Origin: an uncultured Ruminococcus sp.
Lineage (GTDB): Bacteria > Bacillota > Clostridia > Oscillospirales > Ruminococcaceae
Assembly: GCA_900541495.1 (NCBI GenBank)
Contig: UQKC01000003.1
Location: 27,132 to 91,131 of the forward strand
Direction: 5' to 3'
DNA length: 64,000 nt
Positions 32,645-41,716 of the stretch are shown here, in pieces (the stretch's first letter is position 1; every line of letters begins with the position of its first letter). The notes beneath the pieces were generated by a model, which ran no database searches, had not been told where the DNA came from, and saw only the letters and a list, made by a program, of their open reading frames with translations. A program made the translations under genes and the position numbers.

Positions 32645-33828
32645 CGCTTTTTACCTCTTATTATAAACACGGGATTTTCCGCAGAAAGCATCGTATGTGA
32701 GCCGATTTTCTTCGTTCTTGTAACGGCAATCTGAACTATTTCGGGTTCAGTTTCATACTGTTCAAACGCCGAAACAGCGTCATTCAGCGTTTCAAGCGAA
32801 ACCGCAGTCACAACGATAACAGCGTTCGGATTTTTGGCGAAAGCTATGTCGGCTATCTCACTTATTTTACCGCTTGAACCGCCTATAAAAACGCTGTCGG
32901 GTGCAGGAAGTTCTTCCAACGCTTCGGGCGCACTTCCGCTTATAATTTCAATGTTGTCGCAGCCGAATTTGAACGCATTTTCACGGGTGAGTTCTACCGC
33001 TTCGGAATTCTTATCGACCGCATAAGCTTTTCCGTCAAAGCATTGCAGAGCCGCTTCGACCGACACAGAACCCGTTCCGCAGCCAACGTCCCAACACACG
33101 CCGTTCCTGCTCAATCCAAGCTTTGAAATGACCGTACTGCGGACCTCGGATTTCGTCATAGGGACTTTTCCTCGGGTGAATTTTTCATCGGGAATACCTG
33201 TCGCTGTTTCCTTTTCAAAGTTGGGATTTTCCGTGACCGCAACGGTCAGTTTTCCAAGCGAAATATCCGTAAATTCGGACGCTTTTCCAACAAAAATTTG
33301 CTCATTTTCCGAAGATAGATTTTCGCCGATGTAAATTTTCGTTTCGCCCATTTTGTATTCGCAAAGCCGCTGACAAAGCTTTGCAGGAGTGACTTCTCCG
33401 CCGAGCAGGAAGAAGCAAAATTCGTTCCGTCTGACGTTTCGGACGATGCTTGCATTTTCACCGTGCAGACTGACGAACTTCATATTTTTCCACGGCTTTT
33501 TTATTTTTGAGCAGAAATAAACGGGCGAGGAAATTCCGCTTATTACTTCGCTTTCGATATCTCCGATAAGTCCGAGAAGCTTCTCCGCGCCGCTGTAAAA
33601 ACCGCAGTCGCCCGACATCAGCACCGCCGCATTTTCGTACTTTTCACTGTGCAGAAATGCGGCTATCTCTTCACTTTTCCAACTGCAAAATGTCGGCTTT
33701 CCAAAGCTCTCAAACGGCGCTAACATTCGCTTCGCACCGATAATGATATCGGCTTTTTTTATTGCCGAAAGAGCCTCTGATGTGAGCGTTTTTTCGCCGT
33801 CCATTCCGATTCCGATAATGCTTACCAT
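32641..33828 (-). CDS. cbiET: Cobalt-precorrin-6B/7 methyltransferase fusion (CbiE-CbiT)
   Basis: The 395-residue protein joins CbiE (about 1-200, starting VSIIGIGMDGEKTLT; C5 methylation) to CbiT (about 205-395; C15 methylation with decarboxylation at C12). CbiT is marked by SEVRSTVISKLGLS and the SAM loop DVGCGTGSVSVEAAL. Fusion of the two, as in CobL, is common. It overlaps cbiJ by 7 bp, with GGAGAAAC inside the cbiJ end as ribosome binding site. Confidence 0.95.
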   Translation of the reverse strand: MVSIIGIGMDGEKTLTSEALSAIKKADIIIGAKRMLAPFESFGKPTFCSWKSEEIAAFLHSEKYENAAVLMSGDCGFYSGAEKLLGLIGDIESEVISGISSPVYFCSKIKKPWKNMKFVSLHGENASIVRNVRRNEFCFFLLGGEVTPAKLCQRLCEYKMGETKIYIGENLSSENEQIFVGKASEFTDISLGKLTVAVTENPNFEKETATGIPDEKFTRGKVPMTKSEVRSTVISKLGLSRNGVCWDVGCGTGSVSVEAALQCFDGKAYAVDKNSEAVELTRENAFKFGCDNIEIISGSAPEALEELPAPDSVFIGGSSGKISEIADIAFAKNPNAVIVVTAVSLETLNDAVSAFEQYETEPEIVQIAVTRTKKIGSHTMLSAENPVFIIRGKKR

Positions 33829-34568
33829 TGTTGTTTCTCCAAAAGTATTTTTTCTATCTCCAAAAGCGTATTTCCCGTTTCCGCAGGGCGAAGCAGCACC
33901 GCAAATTCAGCGCCGCATTTCTCCGCGGCAGAAGCTTTTTCGGGAAAACCTCCCACCGCTCCGCTCTCCTTTGTGACGAGAATTTCCGCACCGCTTTGAC
34001 GTATGTGTTCGATATTTTCTTCCTCGGAAAAAGGACCTTTCCCGACTATGATATGCGTAAACCCGAGCGAGCGGCAGTGTTCCTCTATCCCCTCGGCAGG
34101 AAGAACCCTTGCGCAAATCCGCTCACGATAGTTTTTCACCTTTGTCAGTGCAGGAAGCTCCTTACTGCCGAGGGTGCTTAAAATTCGCTTTTCGCTGCCG
34201 TTGAGATATTGGATAAGTTCGTTCATATCCGTGAAAGTTTTGCCCGAAATATCGTCGCTTTTCTCACGGATAAGCCTATAATATTTTCTGCCCGTTTCGG
34301 CGCAGGCGGCTTTGATATTTTCGGTTGCAGCGGTCGCATAAGGGTGAGTTGCGTCAATTACGGTTTGATAGTCGTGACTTTTTATGAGCGCTGAAATCTC
34401 CGATTCGTCAAGTTTTCCGTTCAGCACATTTATACAGCCGCTCTCGGGAAGAAGTTCTGCGCCGTAATCGGTCGTTACGGAAACGTCGGCACATATTTTA
34501 TTTTCGGCACAGAACTCCGCAAGCAAGCGCCCCTCGGTCGTTCCTCCGAATATCAGAATCTTACACAT
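33822..34568 (-). CDS. cbiJ: Cobalt-precorrin-6A reductase (CbiJ/CobK)
   Basis: CbiJ reduces cobalt-precorrin-6A. The 248-residue product has the family start ILIFGGTTEGRLLAE, DATHPYA (the most conserved motif) and KYYRLIRE, with the C-terminal VGKGPFSEEENIEHI and TKESGAVGG (a TK-SG segment). It overlaps cbiH by 8 bp and cbiET by 7 bp. Confidence 0.95.
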   Translation of the reverse strand: MCKILIFGGTTEGRLLAEFCAENKICADVSVTTDYGAELLPESGCINVLNGKLDESEISALIKSHDYQTVIDATHPYATAATENIKAACAETGRKYYRLIREKSDDISGKTFTDMNELIQYLNGSEKRILSTLGSKELPALTKVKNYRERICARVLPAEGIEEHCRSLGFTHIIVGKGPFSEEENIEHIRQSGAEILVTKESGAVGGFPEKASAAEKCGAEFAVLLRPAETGNTLLEIEKILLEKQQW

Positions 34569-35286
34569 CGTATCCCCTCGGTGTTACCATTTTTCCGTTT
34601 ATTATCTTCGTCTGACTGTTGCCGATGAAAACCGTTGTGAACATATCCGCTTCAAATTCCGCAAGTTCCGAAAGCGTCATAACGCCGTATTCTTCGCCAA
34701 CTCTGCCGATGTTTTTCGCATAGCCGCAGACAGTTTCGGGAGAGCGAAATTTGAGGACTATTTCACAAGCTTTTTTAAGGTAGTCGGGGCGCTTTTTCGA
34801 TGACGGATTATATATCGCAATGACGAAATCCGCTTTTGCGGCGCACTCCAATCTCAATGCTATCTTTTCAGCAGGAGTAAGCAGGTCGGACAGACTTATA
34901 ACCGCAAAATCGTGCGTGAGCGGTGCGCCGAGCAATGCGCCGCCGCTGAGTGCCGCAGTCAGACCTGCGACTGTTTGAATTTCAGCCTGCGGAAACTTCG
35001 CCGAAAGCTCATAAGCAAGCCCAGCCATACCGTAGACCTCGCTGTCGCCGCTGCAAACGAGTGAAACCGTCCTGCCGTTCGCCGCCTGTTCAAGGGCGTA
35101 CAAAACACGCTCTTTTTCCTGCCTCATTCCCGTGAAAAAATATTCTTTCTGCGGAAAATACTGCTTCAAAAGCTCGGTGTAGACCTTGTAGCCGACTATC
35201 AGATCGCTGCTTTCTATCGCCTGACGAGCCTCCTCGGTCATTCCGCCGAAGCTGCCGCAGCCGAACCCAACAACATAAAGCTTCAT
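34561..35286 (-). CDS. cbiH: Cobalt-precorrin-3B C17-methyltransferase (CbiH)
   Basis: CbiH methylates C17 and drives ring contraction. The 241-residue product has the tetrapyrrole methylase fold with VVGFGCGSFGGMTEEA at the N terminus (a variant of the usual GxGPGS loop), VSLVCSGDSEVYGMAGL, ALSGGALLGAPLTHDF and IAIYNPSSKKRPDYL. The last two motifs identify CbiH/CobJ within the family. It overlaps cbiG by 4 bp. The Cys in the first loop is unusual but present in the sequence. Confidence 0.95.
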   Translation of the reverse strand: MKLYVVGFGCGSFGGMTEEARQAIESSDLIVGYKVYTELLKQYFPQKEYFFTGMRQEKERVLYALEQAANGRTVSLVCSGDSEVYGMAGLAYELSAKFPQAEIQTVAGLTAALSGGALLGAPLTHDFAVISLSDLLTPAEKIALRLECAAKADFVIAIYNPSSKKRPDYLKKACEIVLKFRSPETVCGYAKNIGRVGEEYGVMTLSELAEFEADMFTTVFIGNSQTKIINGKMVTPRGYDV

Positions 35287-36317
35287 AACATTTTCCTTTC
35301 AAAATCTATGCTTACAGGCAATACTCCGAGCGCCGCAGTTACGCCGTTTTCCGCCGTTTTCGGCAAGATGAGTTTTGCTCCCGAACGAACAGCGCTCCGC
35401 TCGCAGACGTTGTCAGTTCCCGTTGTTTTCAGCACAAAATCCGAGCTTTCAAATTCACCGTTCACGCTCATTAGCTCCTCTGCCGAATAGGTCAGAAGTT
35501 TTATTTTTCGCTTTTGGCAAAATTCCAACAGTCCCTTTTCATCGGATTTTATATCAATTGTTGCCGCCGCGCAAAGTCTTTCTTCTGAAATTTTCGCGGC
35601 TTCAAAGCAAGCTTTAACGTGCGCTTCGATTTTTTCGCACGATGCTCCTCTTTTACAGCCGATGCCGACAACAATATTTTTCGGCGGAAGAAAAAGCGTC
35701 GTTTCAAACGGTTTTTTTTCATCGTCATTGCCGATATAAATTCCAATATTGCAGGCTTCATCAACGCTTATCTCGTGAGGAATATTTTCACACGGATATT
35801 CACTCAAAAGTCCGATTATCTCGCCGTCAAGAACTGCCGAAGCTATCTTTTTCGCCGCGCCTAAGTCGGTAATAACGAGTCCGTTCGCCTTTGCAAAGCT
35901 GTCGGGGGAAAACCGTCCGCCAACGTCCGTAGCCGTTGTTATCACGGGAACTGCACCGATATTTTCTGCGATAAGCTGCGCAAGCCGATTCGCTCCGCCG
36001 ATGTGTCCCGACAGAAGCGGTATAACGAATTTTCCGCAATCGTCAATGACGATAACGGCAGGGTCGCTCGCTTTCGACTTTATATGCGGAGCTATCGTGC
36101 GGACGGCGATTCCACTCGCGCAGACGAAAACGAGCGCATCGCAAGTGTTGAAAAGCTTTGCGGAAAGTGCATAGATATCATCGAAGCTTTGCGAATTTTC
36201 ATCGGTGTGTGAATGAAAACAGAAGCGTTCGGCGTAGTGTGTTTCATTCAGAAAATCAGTGATACTCTGCGAAAGGAGTCGTCCTTTTTCCGTGAAAGAA
36301 ATAACGGCGGCTCTCAT
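35283..36317 (-). CDS. cbiG: Cobalt-precorrin-5A hydrolase (CbiG)
   Basis: CbiG opens the delta-lactone and releases acetaldehyde, a step confined to the anaerobic route. The 344-residue product has an N-terminal domain with CASGIAVRTIAPHIKSKASDPAV and the LLSGHIGGANRLA motif, and a C-terminal domain with VGIGCKRGASCEKI. Its presence shows the oxygen-independent pathway. It overlaps cbiF by 4 bp. Confidence 0.96.
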   Translation of the reverse strand: MRAAVISFTEKGRLLSQSITDFLNETHYAERFCFHSHTDENSQSFDDIYALSAKLFNTCDALVFVCASGIAVRTIAPHIKSKASDPAVIVIDDCGKFVIPLLSGHIGGANRLAQLIAENIGAVPVITTATDVGGRFSPDSFAKANGLVITDLGAAKKIASAVLDGEIIGLLSEYPCENIPHEISVDEACNIGIYIGNDDEKKPFETTLFLPPKNIVVGIGCKRGASCEKIEAHVKACFEAAKISEERLCAAATIDIKSDEKGLLEFCQKRKIKLLTYSAEELMSVNGEFESSDFVLKTTGTDNVCERSAVRSGAKLILPKTAENGVTAALGVLPVSIDFERKML

Positions 36318-37069
36318 TTTTTCGCCTTTCTGTAACCCGTTTCAAAGCTTGGGTCATATAGCTTTGAAAGGTGTCGGTTCTCGCCGAGAAAATCACCGAC
36401 AACGATAAGAGCGGTCTTATTTATGCCGTTTTTCTCCGCTGTTTCGGCGAGCGTTCCGACCGTACAGCGGCAGACCTTTTCATCTTCCCACGTTGCTTTG
36501 TAAACGAGTGCAGCTGGAGTTTCCGCACTGTAACCGCCCTTTTGAAGCCGCTCGGAAACCTCGGCGGTCATTCCTGCGCTCAGGAATATCACCATTGAAG
36601 CGCCGTGCGAAGCAAGGCTTTCAAGGCTCTCCTTTTCGGGGACGGGTGTTCGTCCAGCCATTCGTGTGATTATTACCGACTGCGACACTTCGGGCAAGGT
36701 ATATTCGGCTTTTAGCGCCGCCGCTGCGCCGCAGAACGAACTTACACCGGGGCAGATTCGGTACTCGATGCCAAGTGCGTCCAGTCTGTCCATCTGCTCA
36801 CGGATAGCGCCGAAAAGTGACGGGTCGCCCGTGTGAAGCCGAACGGTGTTCTTGCCCTCGGCTTCGGCTTTTTTCATCACATCGATAACTTCGTCCAAGG
36901 TCATATACGCACTGTTGTAAATTTCACAGCTGTCCTTTGCATATTCCGTCAGTTCGGGATTGACGAGAGAACCTGCATAAATTATCACGTCTGCATTCTC
37001 TATAAGCTTCTTTCCCCTTACGGTTATAAGGTCAGCCGCGCCACAGCCTGCTCCAACAAAATCAACCAT
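36314..37069 (-). CDS. cbiF: Cobalt-precorrin-4 C11-methyltransferase (CbiF)
   Basis: The 251-residue tetrapyrrole methylase starts VDFVGAGCGAADLITVRG and has YAGSLVNPEL, VRLHTGDPSLFGAIREQ and CPGVSSFCGAAAAL, which together are diagnostic for CbiF/CobM. It methylates C11 with SAM. It overlaps cbiD by 8 bp and cbiG by 4 bp. Confidence 0.96.
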   Translation of the reverse strand: MVDFVGAGCGAADLITVRGKKLIENADVIIYAGSLVNPELTEYAKDSCEIYNSAYMTLDEVIDVMKKAEAEGKNTVRLHTGDPSLFGAIREQMDRLDALGIEYRICPGVSSFCGAAAALKAEYTLPEVSQSVIITRMAGRTPVPEKESLESLASHGASMVIFLSAGMTAEVSERLQKGGYSAETPAALVYKATWEDEKVCRCTVGTLAETAEKNGINKTALIVVGDFLGENRHLSKLYDPSFETGYRKAKK

Positions 37070-38201
37070 TGTATTCCTCCGAAATTATTCCGATAAGCTC
37101 GCAGGCACGGGAAGTTTCGACCGTTATCCCATGCTTGTCCGAGAACATCACAGCACCGATCTTTACAGCGTTTTTCACCTTTGCATCAAGATAATATTCT
37201 GCTCTTTTTGCAAGAATATTAAGCGTTTTTTCCATATATCCGTGCTCTTTCAAAACATCGAGCGCCGCATCGACCGTTGCACATTCGGTTATATTTCTCA
37301 AAACATCGCTCTCCGCTCCCGCAAGCACTCCGCAGGTCACAAGCACATCCATTCGACCGTCAGCCTGCGCAGAATGAGTGTTCATAATTCCTGCACCGAG
37401 CTTCACGAGCTTTCCGATATGACCGATGATAAGGATATTTTCAAAGCCGTATTCGAGCGCCGAATCTATTGCTTCGCCGATGAAATTACTGCATTTTACG
37501 CTCTTTTCAAGTGCAAACGGCATTGACTTCTGAATGAAATTTTCGCTGTAATTTCCGAGCGTTAGCAGGAGTGCTTTGTGTCCCTCGGCTTTTCTCATTC
37601 GCTCTTCAAGGCGTATCGTGTCGATAAGTGCGGAATTACTCATCGGTTCAACGATGCCGCTCGTTCCGATTATCGAAATGCCGCCCTCGATGCCCATTCG
37701 TGGGTTATATGTCTTTTTCGCGATCTCTTCGCCGTTAGGGACAAAGATCTCTATGCGAAAACCGCCGTGATAATCATGCATTTCGGCGACCTTTTCCACT
37801 GCCGCCGCTATCATTTTTCGTGGTACGGAGTTTATCGCAGCTTCGCCTATAGGCTGGTCAAGACCTGCTTTCGTGACTTTTCCGATGCCCTCACCGCCGA
37901 CTATCTCAACGCCGTGCGGAATTCGGCTCGCCTTTGCATAAACAAGTATCCCGTTAGTGATATCGGGGTCATCGCCGCTGTCCTTTTTTATCGCGCATTT
38001 CGCATAGTCCGTGCTTATAGCCGCATCAAGAACTTCCAGTTTTAATGGCACTCCCTTTGGGGTCATTATCTCCGAAAATTCCGATACTTCACCGCTTATA
38101 AGCATTTCCGCAGCCGCCCCTGAGGCAGCTGCGGCGCACGAACCTGTTGTATATCCGCAGCGGAGCTTTTGTCCGCCGCGGTAAATATACTGTTCAGCCA
38201 T
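37062..38201 (-). CDS. cbiD: Cobalt-precorrin-5B C1-methyltransferase (CbiD)
   Basis: CbiD methylates C1 and is specific to the anaerobic pathway. The 379-residue product has the N-terminal LRCGYTTGSCAAAASGAA motif, KKDSGDDPDITNG, GGEGIGKVTKAGLDQPIGEAAIN and GTSGIVEPMS. It starts 3 bp after the lipoprotein gene stop, so it is probably translated by coupling, because its own ribosome binding site is poor. Confidence 0.96.
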   Translation of the reverse strand: MAEQYIYRGGQKLRCGYTTGSCAAAASGAAAEMLISGEVSEFSEIMTPKGVPLKLEVLDAAISTDYAKCAIKKDSGDDPDITNGILVYAKASRIPHGVEIVGGEGIGKVTKAGLDQPIGEAAINSVPRKMIAAAVEKVAEMHDYHGGFRIEIFVPNGEEIAKKTYNPRMGIEGGISIIGTSGIVEPMSNSALIDTIRLEERMRKAEGHKALLLTLGNYSENFIQKSMPFALEKSVKCSNFIGEAIDSALEYGFENILIIGHIGKLVKLGAGIMNTHSAQADGRMDVLVTCGVLAGAESDVLRNITECATVDAALDVLKEHGYMEKTLNILAKRAEYYLDAKVKNAVKIGAVMFSDKHGITVETSRACELIGIISEEYNG

Positions 38202-38204
38202 AGC

Positions 38205-38822
38205 TTATTTTACCATATCTTCAATGGAAACGCCATAGTTTTCGGTGAAATAATTCCGGAGAGCTTCAACATCGCCCTTCATTCTGTCGTTTGCACTGTC
38301 ATATCTGCCGTTGTCCTTTGTGCTCTGTGTGGAATCATTGCGCTCGGAATCTTCAACCTTTACGATCTCGTTTGCGCCGAGGTCAAAGGTGTAGTAGAAG
38401 CCTGTACCCATCATGGAAACATAGTAGTATTCCTCAACTGTGTTGCTGTTGAGATCGAAGTTGTAATACTCAACTGTTTCGTTGCCGTCAAGGTCGGTCT
38501 TTACAAAGTTTACAGTCTTTGCAGCCTTGTAAACTGTGATCTTAAGACCTGCACCCTCAAAAGGAGCGTTAGCTGTGTCAAGATATGTGAGAACGCCGTT
38601 TTCATCGGTAAAAACGTCTGTGCCTGCTGCGCTTTCCGCTTCTGTTTCTGCTTCGGTTTCAGCAGCTTCTTCTGTTTCTTCTGCCTGAGTGTCCTCATTC
38701 TGAACTGCTTCTGTCTGTGTTGTTGTTTCGCTGTCAGTTGTTGTGCTGCCCTGATTTGATGAGCAAGCTGTCATTGACATTACTGCTGCGAGTACAGCGA
38801 TCGCAAGAATTTTCTTTTTCAT
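38205..38822 (-). CDS. Lipoprotein embedded in the cobalamin operon
   Basis: The 205-residue product has a lipoprotein signal peptide with lipobox MTAC (about 17-20), a Glu/Thr-rich spacer to about residue 70, and a compact domain of about 130 residues containing VFTDENGVLTYLDT, GLKITVYKAAKTVNFV and YYYVSMMGTGFYYTFDLG. The ATG at 38822 follows GGAGGAAG. It lies 45 bp after chlD and 3 bp before cbiD in the riboswitch-controlled operon. I recognise no family. A role in binding corrinoid or metal outside the membrane is suggested by context only. Confidence 0.8.
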   Translation of the reverse strand: MKKKILAIAVLAAVMSMTACSSNQGSTTTDSETTTQTEAVQNEDTQAEETEEAAETEAETEAESAAGTDVFTDENGVLTYLDTANAPFEGAGLKITVYKAAKTVNFVKTDLDGNETVEYYNFDLNSNTVEEYYYVSMMGTGFYYTFDLGANEIVKVEDSERNDSTQSTKDNGRYDSANDRMKGDVEALRNYFTENYGVSIEDMVK

Positions 38823-38867
38823 TTTTTCTTCCTCCAAAAATAAATATATATGAAAGCCTTTCGGCGA

Positions 38868-40694
38868 TCATTCGTTAATAAAGTTTCGGACGTTTTCTTC
38901 CACAGCCGAACCCGTTACTTCATCAAGGCTTATGTACTGCGCGTCCATTCGCTCGGCTATCTGCTTGGCGAAGCCGAACCTTATGTAGCTGTTCTCGGTG
39001 TCGAGCACCATTGTGCCCACGCCCGATAAACGGACTTGTTCGGCAGCTGCGAGTGCGTCCCCGAACGGATCATCACTGCGAAGCGGAACATTCGCTTTTC
39101 CGTCCGAAATAAGGATAAGATACTGGAGCGCGTCTGGGGTTCTGATACGCTCGGCACGGAGAAGTTCACACGCCGCCGCTATTCCTGCGGCAAGCGGAGT
39201 TTTTCCGCCCGTCGGAAGCTCGTCCATACACTTTCGCGCAAGCTCGGGACTTCCCGTTATGCTCAGCAAGGTCTGTGCGCCGTCGCCGCGGAACGCCACA
39301 ACTCCCACACGGTCGCGCTTTCTGTACGCTTCGGAAAGCAGTCCTTTCACCGCGCCCTTTACCGCGCGCATACGCCGCTTTGCGCCCATTGAACCGCTTG
39401 CGTCAACTGCGAAAAGTATGGTCGCACCCGTGCGTTTTTCGCGTATCTTCCGACGGATATCGGACGAGCGCACTGAAAGCTTCATTCCGTTTTCAGGCGT
39501 TCTCTGACGCTGATTTAAGGCGGCATTGCAAAGCGTTGGAATGACCGCAATATCGGTGCATTTTCCGTGCGGAACTGTGCTTCGGACATATCTTCCGCTG
39601 TTTTCGTTCGCAATTGTTTTGCTTCGTTTTCCGCTGCCGCCGTTTTTGCCTGCGGCTGATTTTATCCCCTCCGCAGAAAGCGGAAGTTCATCTCCTGCGG
39701 CTTCGGCTTTTTCGCTTTGCTCAGTGGAATTTTCCTCCTGCGGAGCGCTGTCCTGCGGCGGCTCGGCTTCAGTTTGAGAGTTGTCTTCCGTGTTTTCGGG
39801 TGGATCGTTGCTGTCAGAAGTTTCCGTGTTCTGCTGAACGGTTTCTTCCTGCGGAGCATTTCTCATTCGGTGCGGAAGAACGAACTTTGCCGCTTCGGAA
39901 ACATCGTCGGCAGAAATTTCCGCACCGTTCCGCCAAGCGCACAAGGCTTTCGCAGTTTCGGCGAGGATAATTTCGCATCGGTTTCCCTCGCATAAAGCAC
40001 TGTTCGCCGTCAGTGCGCAGAGCCGAAGAATTTCCTCGGAAATACCAAGCTTTTCAAGCCTTTTTTGTGCATCGGAAATCTGCTGTGCAAGCTTTTCTTC
40101 CTGCGGTCTGTATTTCGTGCGAAAGCTTTCGGGGTCAAGCTCATATTCGAGCCTGCGGCGTATTACCTCGGTGCGAAGTTCAACATCGTCCTCGCCCGAA
40201 ACGCTCACGAACAGACCAAATTTGTCAAGAAGCTGTGGTCGGAGCGTTCCCTCTTCGGGGTTCATCGTGCCTATCGGTATGCATCGGCAAGGGTGGCGAT
40301 ACTCTATCCCGTCACGGCTCACGATATTCTCCTGCGAGGCAATTACCTCCGCAAGAATTCCCGAAATATGCGTTCCGAGCAGATTTATTTCATCAACATA
40401 GAGGAAATTCCCATCTGCTTCGTACAAAAGTCCCTTTTCAAATCGTTTTTCGCCGCTGTTTACAGCGTTGGTGAGGTCAAGCGTTCCGACAAGTCTGTCC
40501 TCGGTGACGTTGAGCGGGATTTCGACCGTTTTTCGTTCCGATAAAGCCGCGAGCGCACGGACAGCCGTTGATTTCGCCGTGCCTTTTTCGCCCGAGATAA
40601 GCACACCGCCGACCGCAGGATCTACCACATTCAGGATAAGTGCAAGCTTAAGCCTTTCCTGTCCGACAATTGCGGTGAAGGGGTACGGGGTCAT
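38868..40694 (-). CDS. ChlD/BchD-type chelatase subunit (AAA+ and VWA domains)
   Basis: The 608-residue protein has an AAA+ domain (about 1-270, Walker [10 protein letters not shown] at about 34-42, Walker [19 protein letters not shown]), an acidic Gln/Glu/Pro-rich linker (about 280-360) and a von Willebrand A domain with the MIDAS motif [11 protein letters not shown] and [10 protein letters not shown]. It should form the motor with the ChlI-like subunit and act on the CobN-like subunit. It overlaps chlI by 4 bp. Magnesium or cobalt as the metal cannot be decided from this subunit; the operon argues for cobalt. Confidence 0.9.
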   Translation of the reverse strand: MTPYPFTAIVGQERLKLALILNVVDPAVGGVLISGEKGTAKSTAVRALAALSERKTVEIPLNVTEDRLVGTLDLTNAVNSGEKRFEKGLLYEADGNFLYVDEINLLGTHISGILAEVIASQENIVSRDGIEYRHPCRCIPIGTMNPEEGTLRPQLLDKFGLFVSVSGEDDVELRTEVIRRRLEYELDPESFRTKYRPQEEKLAQQISDAQKRLEKLGISEEILRLCALTANSALCEGNRCEIILAETAKALCAWRNGAEISADDVSEAAKFVLPHRMRNAPQEETVQQNTETSDSNDPPENTEDNSQTEAEPPQDSAPQEENSTEQSEKAEAAGDELPLSAEGIKSAAGKNGGSGKRSKTIANENSGRYVRSTVPHGKCTDIAVIPTLCNAALNQRQRTPENGMKLSVRSSDIRRKIREKRTGATILFAVDASGSMGAKRRMRAVKGAVKGLLSEAYRKRDRVGVVAFRGDGAQTLLSITGSPELARKCMDELPTGGKTPLAAGIAAACELLRAERIRTPDALQYLILISDGKANVPLRSDDPFGDALAAAEQVRLSGVGTMVLDTENSYIRFGFAKQIAERMDAQYISLDEVTGSAVEENVRNFINE

Positions 40695-41716
40695 ATTCCC
40701 TCACGGCTTTCTATCATCTCAAAAACGGCGGTGATGTCCATTCGCTGTTCCTCGAACGGTTTGCGCCTCATTCTGTGCGGAAGAACAAGCTCCGCCGCAA
40801 GCTTCATATCTTCACCCGAAACGGAATTTCTGCCCTCATAAGCCGCATTGGTGCAGGCTGTTTTTATCATTGAAATATCGGCACGGTGACCGTCAACGCC
40901 GAGCGAAACGGATATCTCTGCGGCAAGGCGAAGTATTTCGTCCGAATAAGTCACGGTTCGGAGAAGCTTCTGCGCTTCGCTTATTTTATCGCGGAGCTTT
41001 TCCTGCTCAGTTTTCTGTTTTTCAAGAAAAGCTTCTGGCGAGCGCTCATATTCGAGATAGCGCTTCACAACTTCGGTGCGCATTTCAATGTTGGTTTCAC
41101 CCTTGACATCGACAACAAGACCGAAGCGGTCGAGCAGCTGCGGACGAAGATCGCCCTCCTCGGGGTTCATCGTTCCGACGAGTACAAAACGTGCAGGGTG
41201 GCTGAACGAAACGCCCTCGCGCTCGACCGTGTTCACGCCCATTGCCGCCGAGTCGAGAATAACATCGACAACGTGGTCGTCAAGCAGATTTATTTCGTCA
41301 ACGTAAAGAATATTGCGGTTGGCTTCGGCGAGGATTCCCGGTTCAAAATGCTTTTCGCCCGTTTTGAGCGCTCGCTCGATATCGAGCGTTCCGACAACTC
41401 TGTCCTCGGTCGCACTCACGGGGAGGTCGACTACCCTCATTCGCCTTTTCACTGCGGTGAGATGTTCCCTGCTTCGGCAGCTTTCACACTGGCAATTTCT
41501 ATCGTGCGGATCGCAGGAAAACGGACAGTTCTCGACTTCATCACGCTCGGGAAGAACCTCTGTCAGCGCACGGACAGCCGTTGACTTCGCCGTTCCCTTT
41601 TCGCCTTTGATAAGAACGCCGCCGAGCGCAGGATTTATAAGGTTTAGTATCAGAGCGCGCTTCATTTTTTCCTGCCCGACTATTGCCGTGAACGGGAAAT
41701 ATGCTTTTTTATCCAT
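40691..41716 (-). CDS. ChlI/BchI-type chelatase AAA+ ATPase subunit
   Basis: The 341-residue AAA+ protein has Walker [10 protein letters not shown] (about 39-47), Walker [36 protein letters not shown] and an arginine finger region. An insert after about residue 58 has four Cys (NCPFSCD...NCQCESC), a possible Zn or Fe-S site seen in some relatives. It hydrolyses ATP to drive metal insertion. It shares one base with the CobN start/stop junction and overlaps chlD by 4 bp. Confidence 0.92.
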   Translation of the reverse strand: MDKKAYFPFTAIVGQEKMKRALILNLINPALGGVLIKGEKGTAKSTAVRALTEVLPERDEVENCPFSCDPHDRNCQCESCRSREHLTAVKRRMRVVDLPVSATEDRVVGTLDIERALKTGEKHFEPGILAEANRNILYVDEINLLDDHVVDVILDSAAMGVNTVEREGVSFSHPARFVLVGTMNPEEGDLRPQLLDRFGLVVDVKGETNIEMRTEVVKRYLEYERSPEAFLEKQKTEQEKLRDKISEAQKLLRTVTYSDEILRLAAEISVSLGVDGHRADISMIKTACTNAAYEGRNSVSGEDMKLAAELVLPHRMRRKPFEEQRMDITAVFEMIESREGI

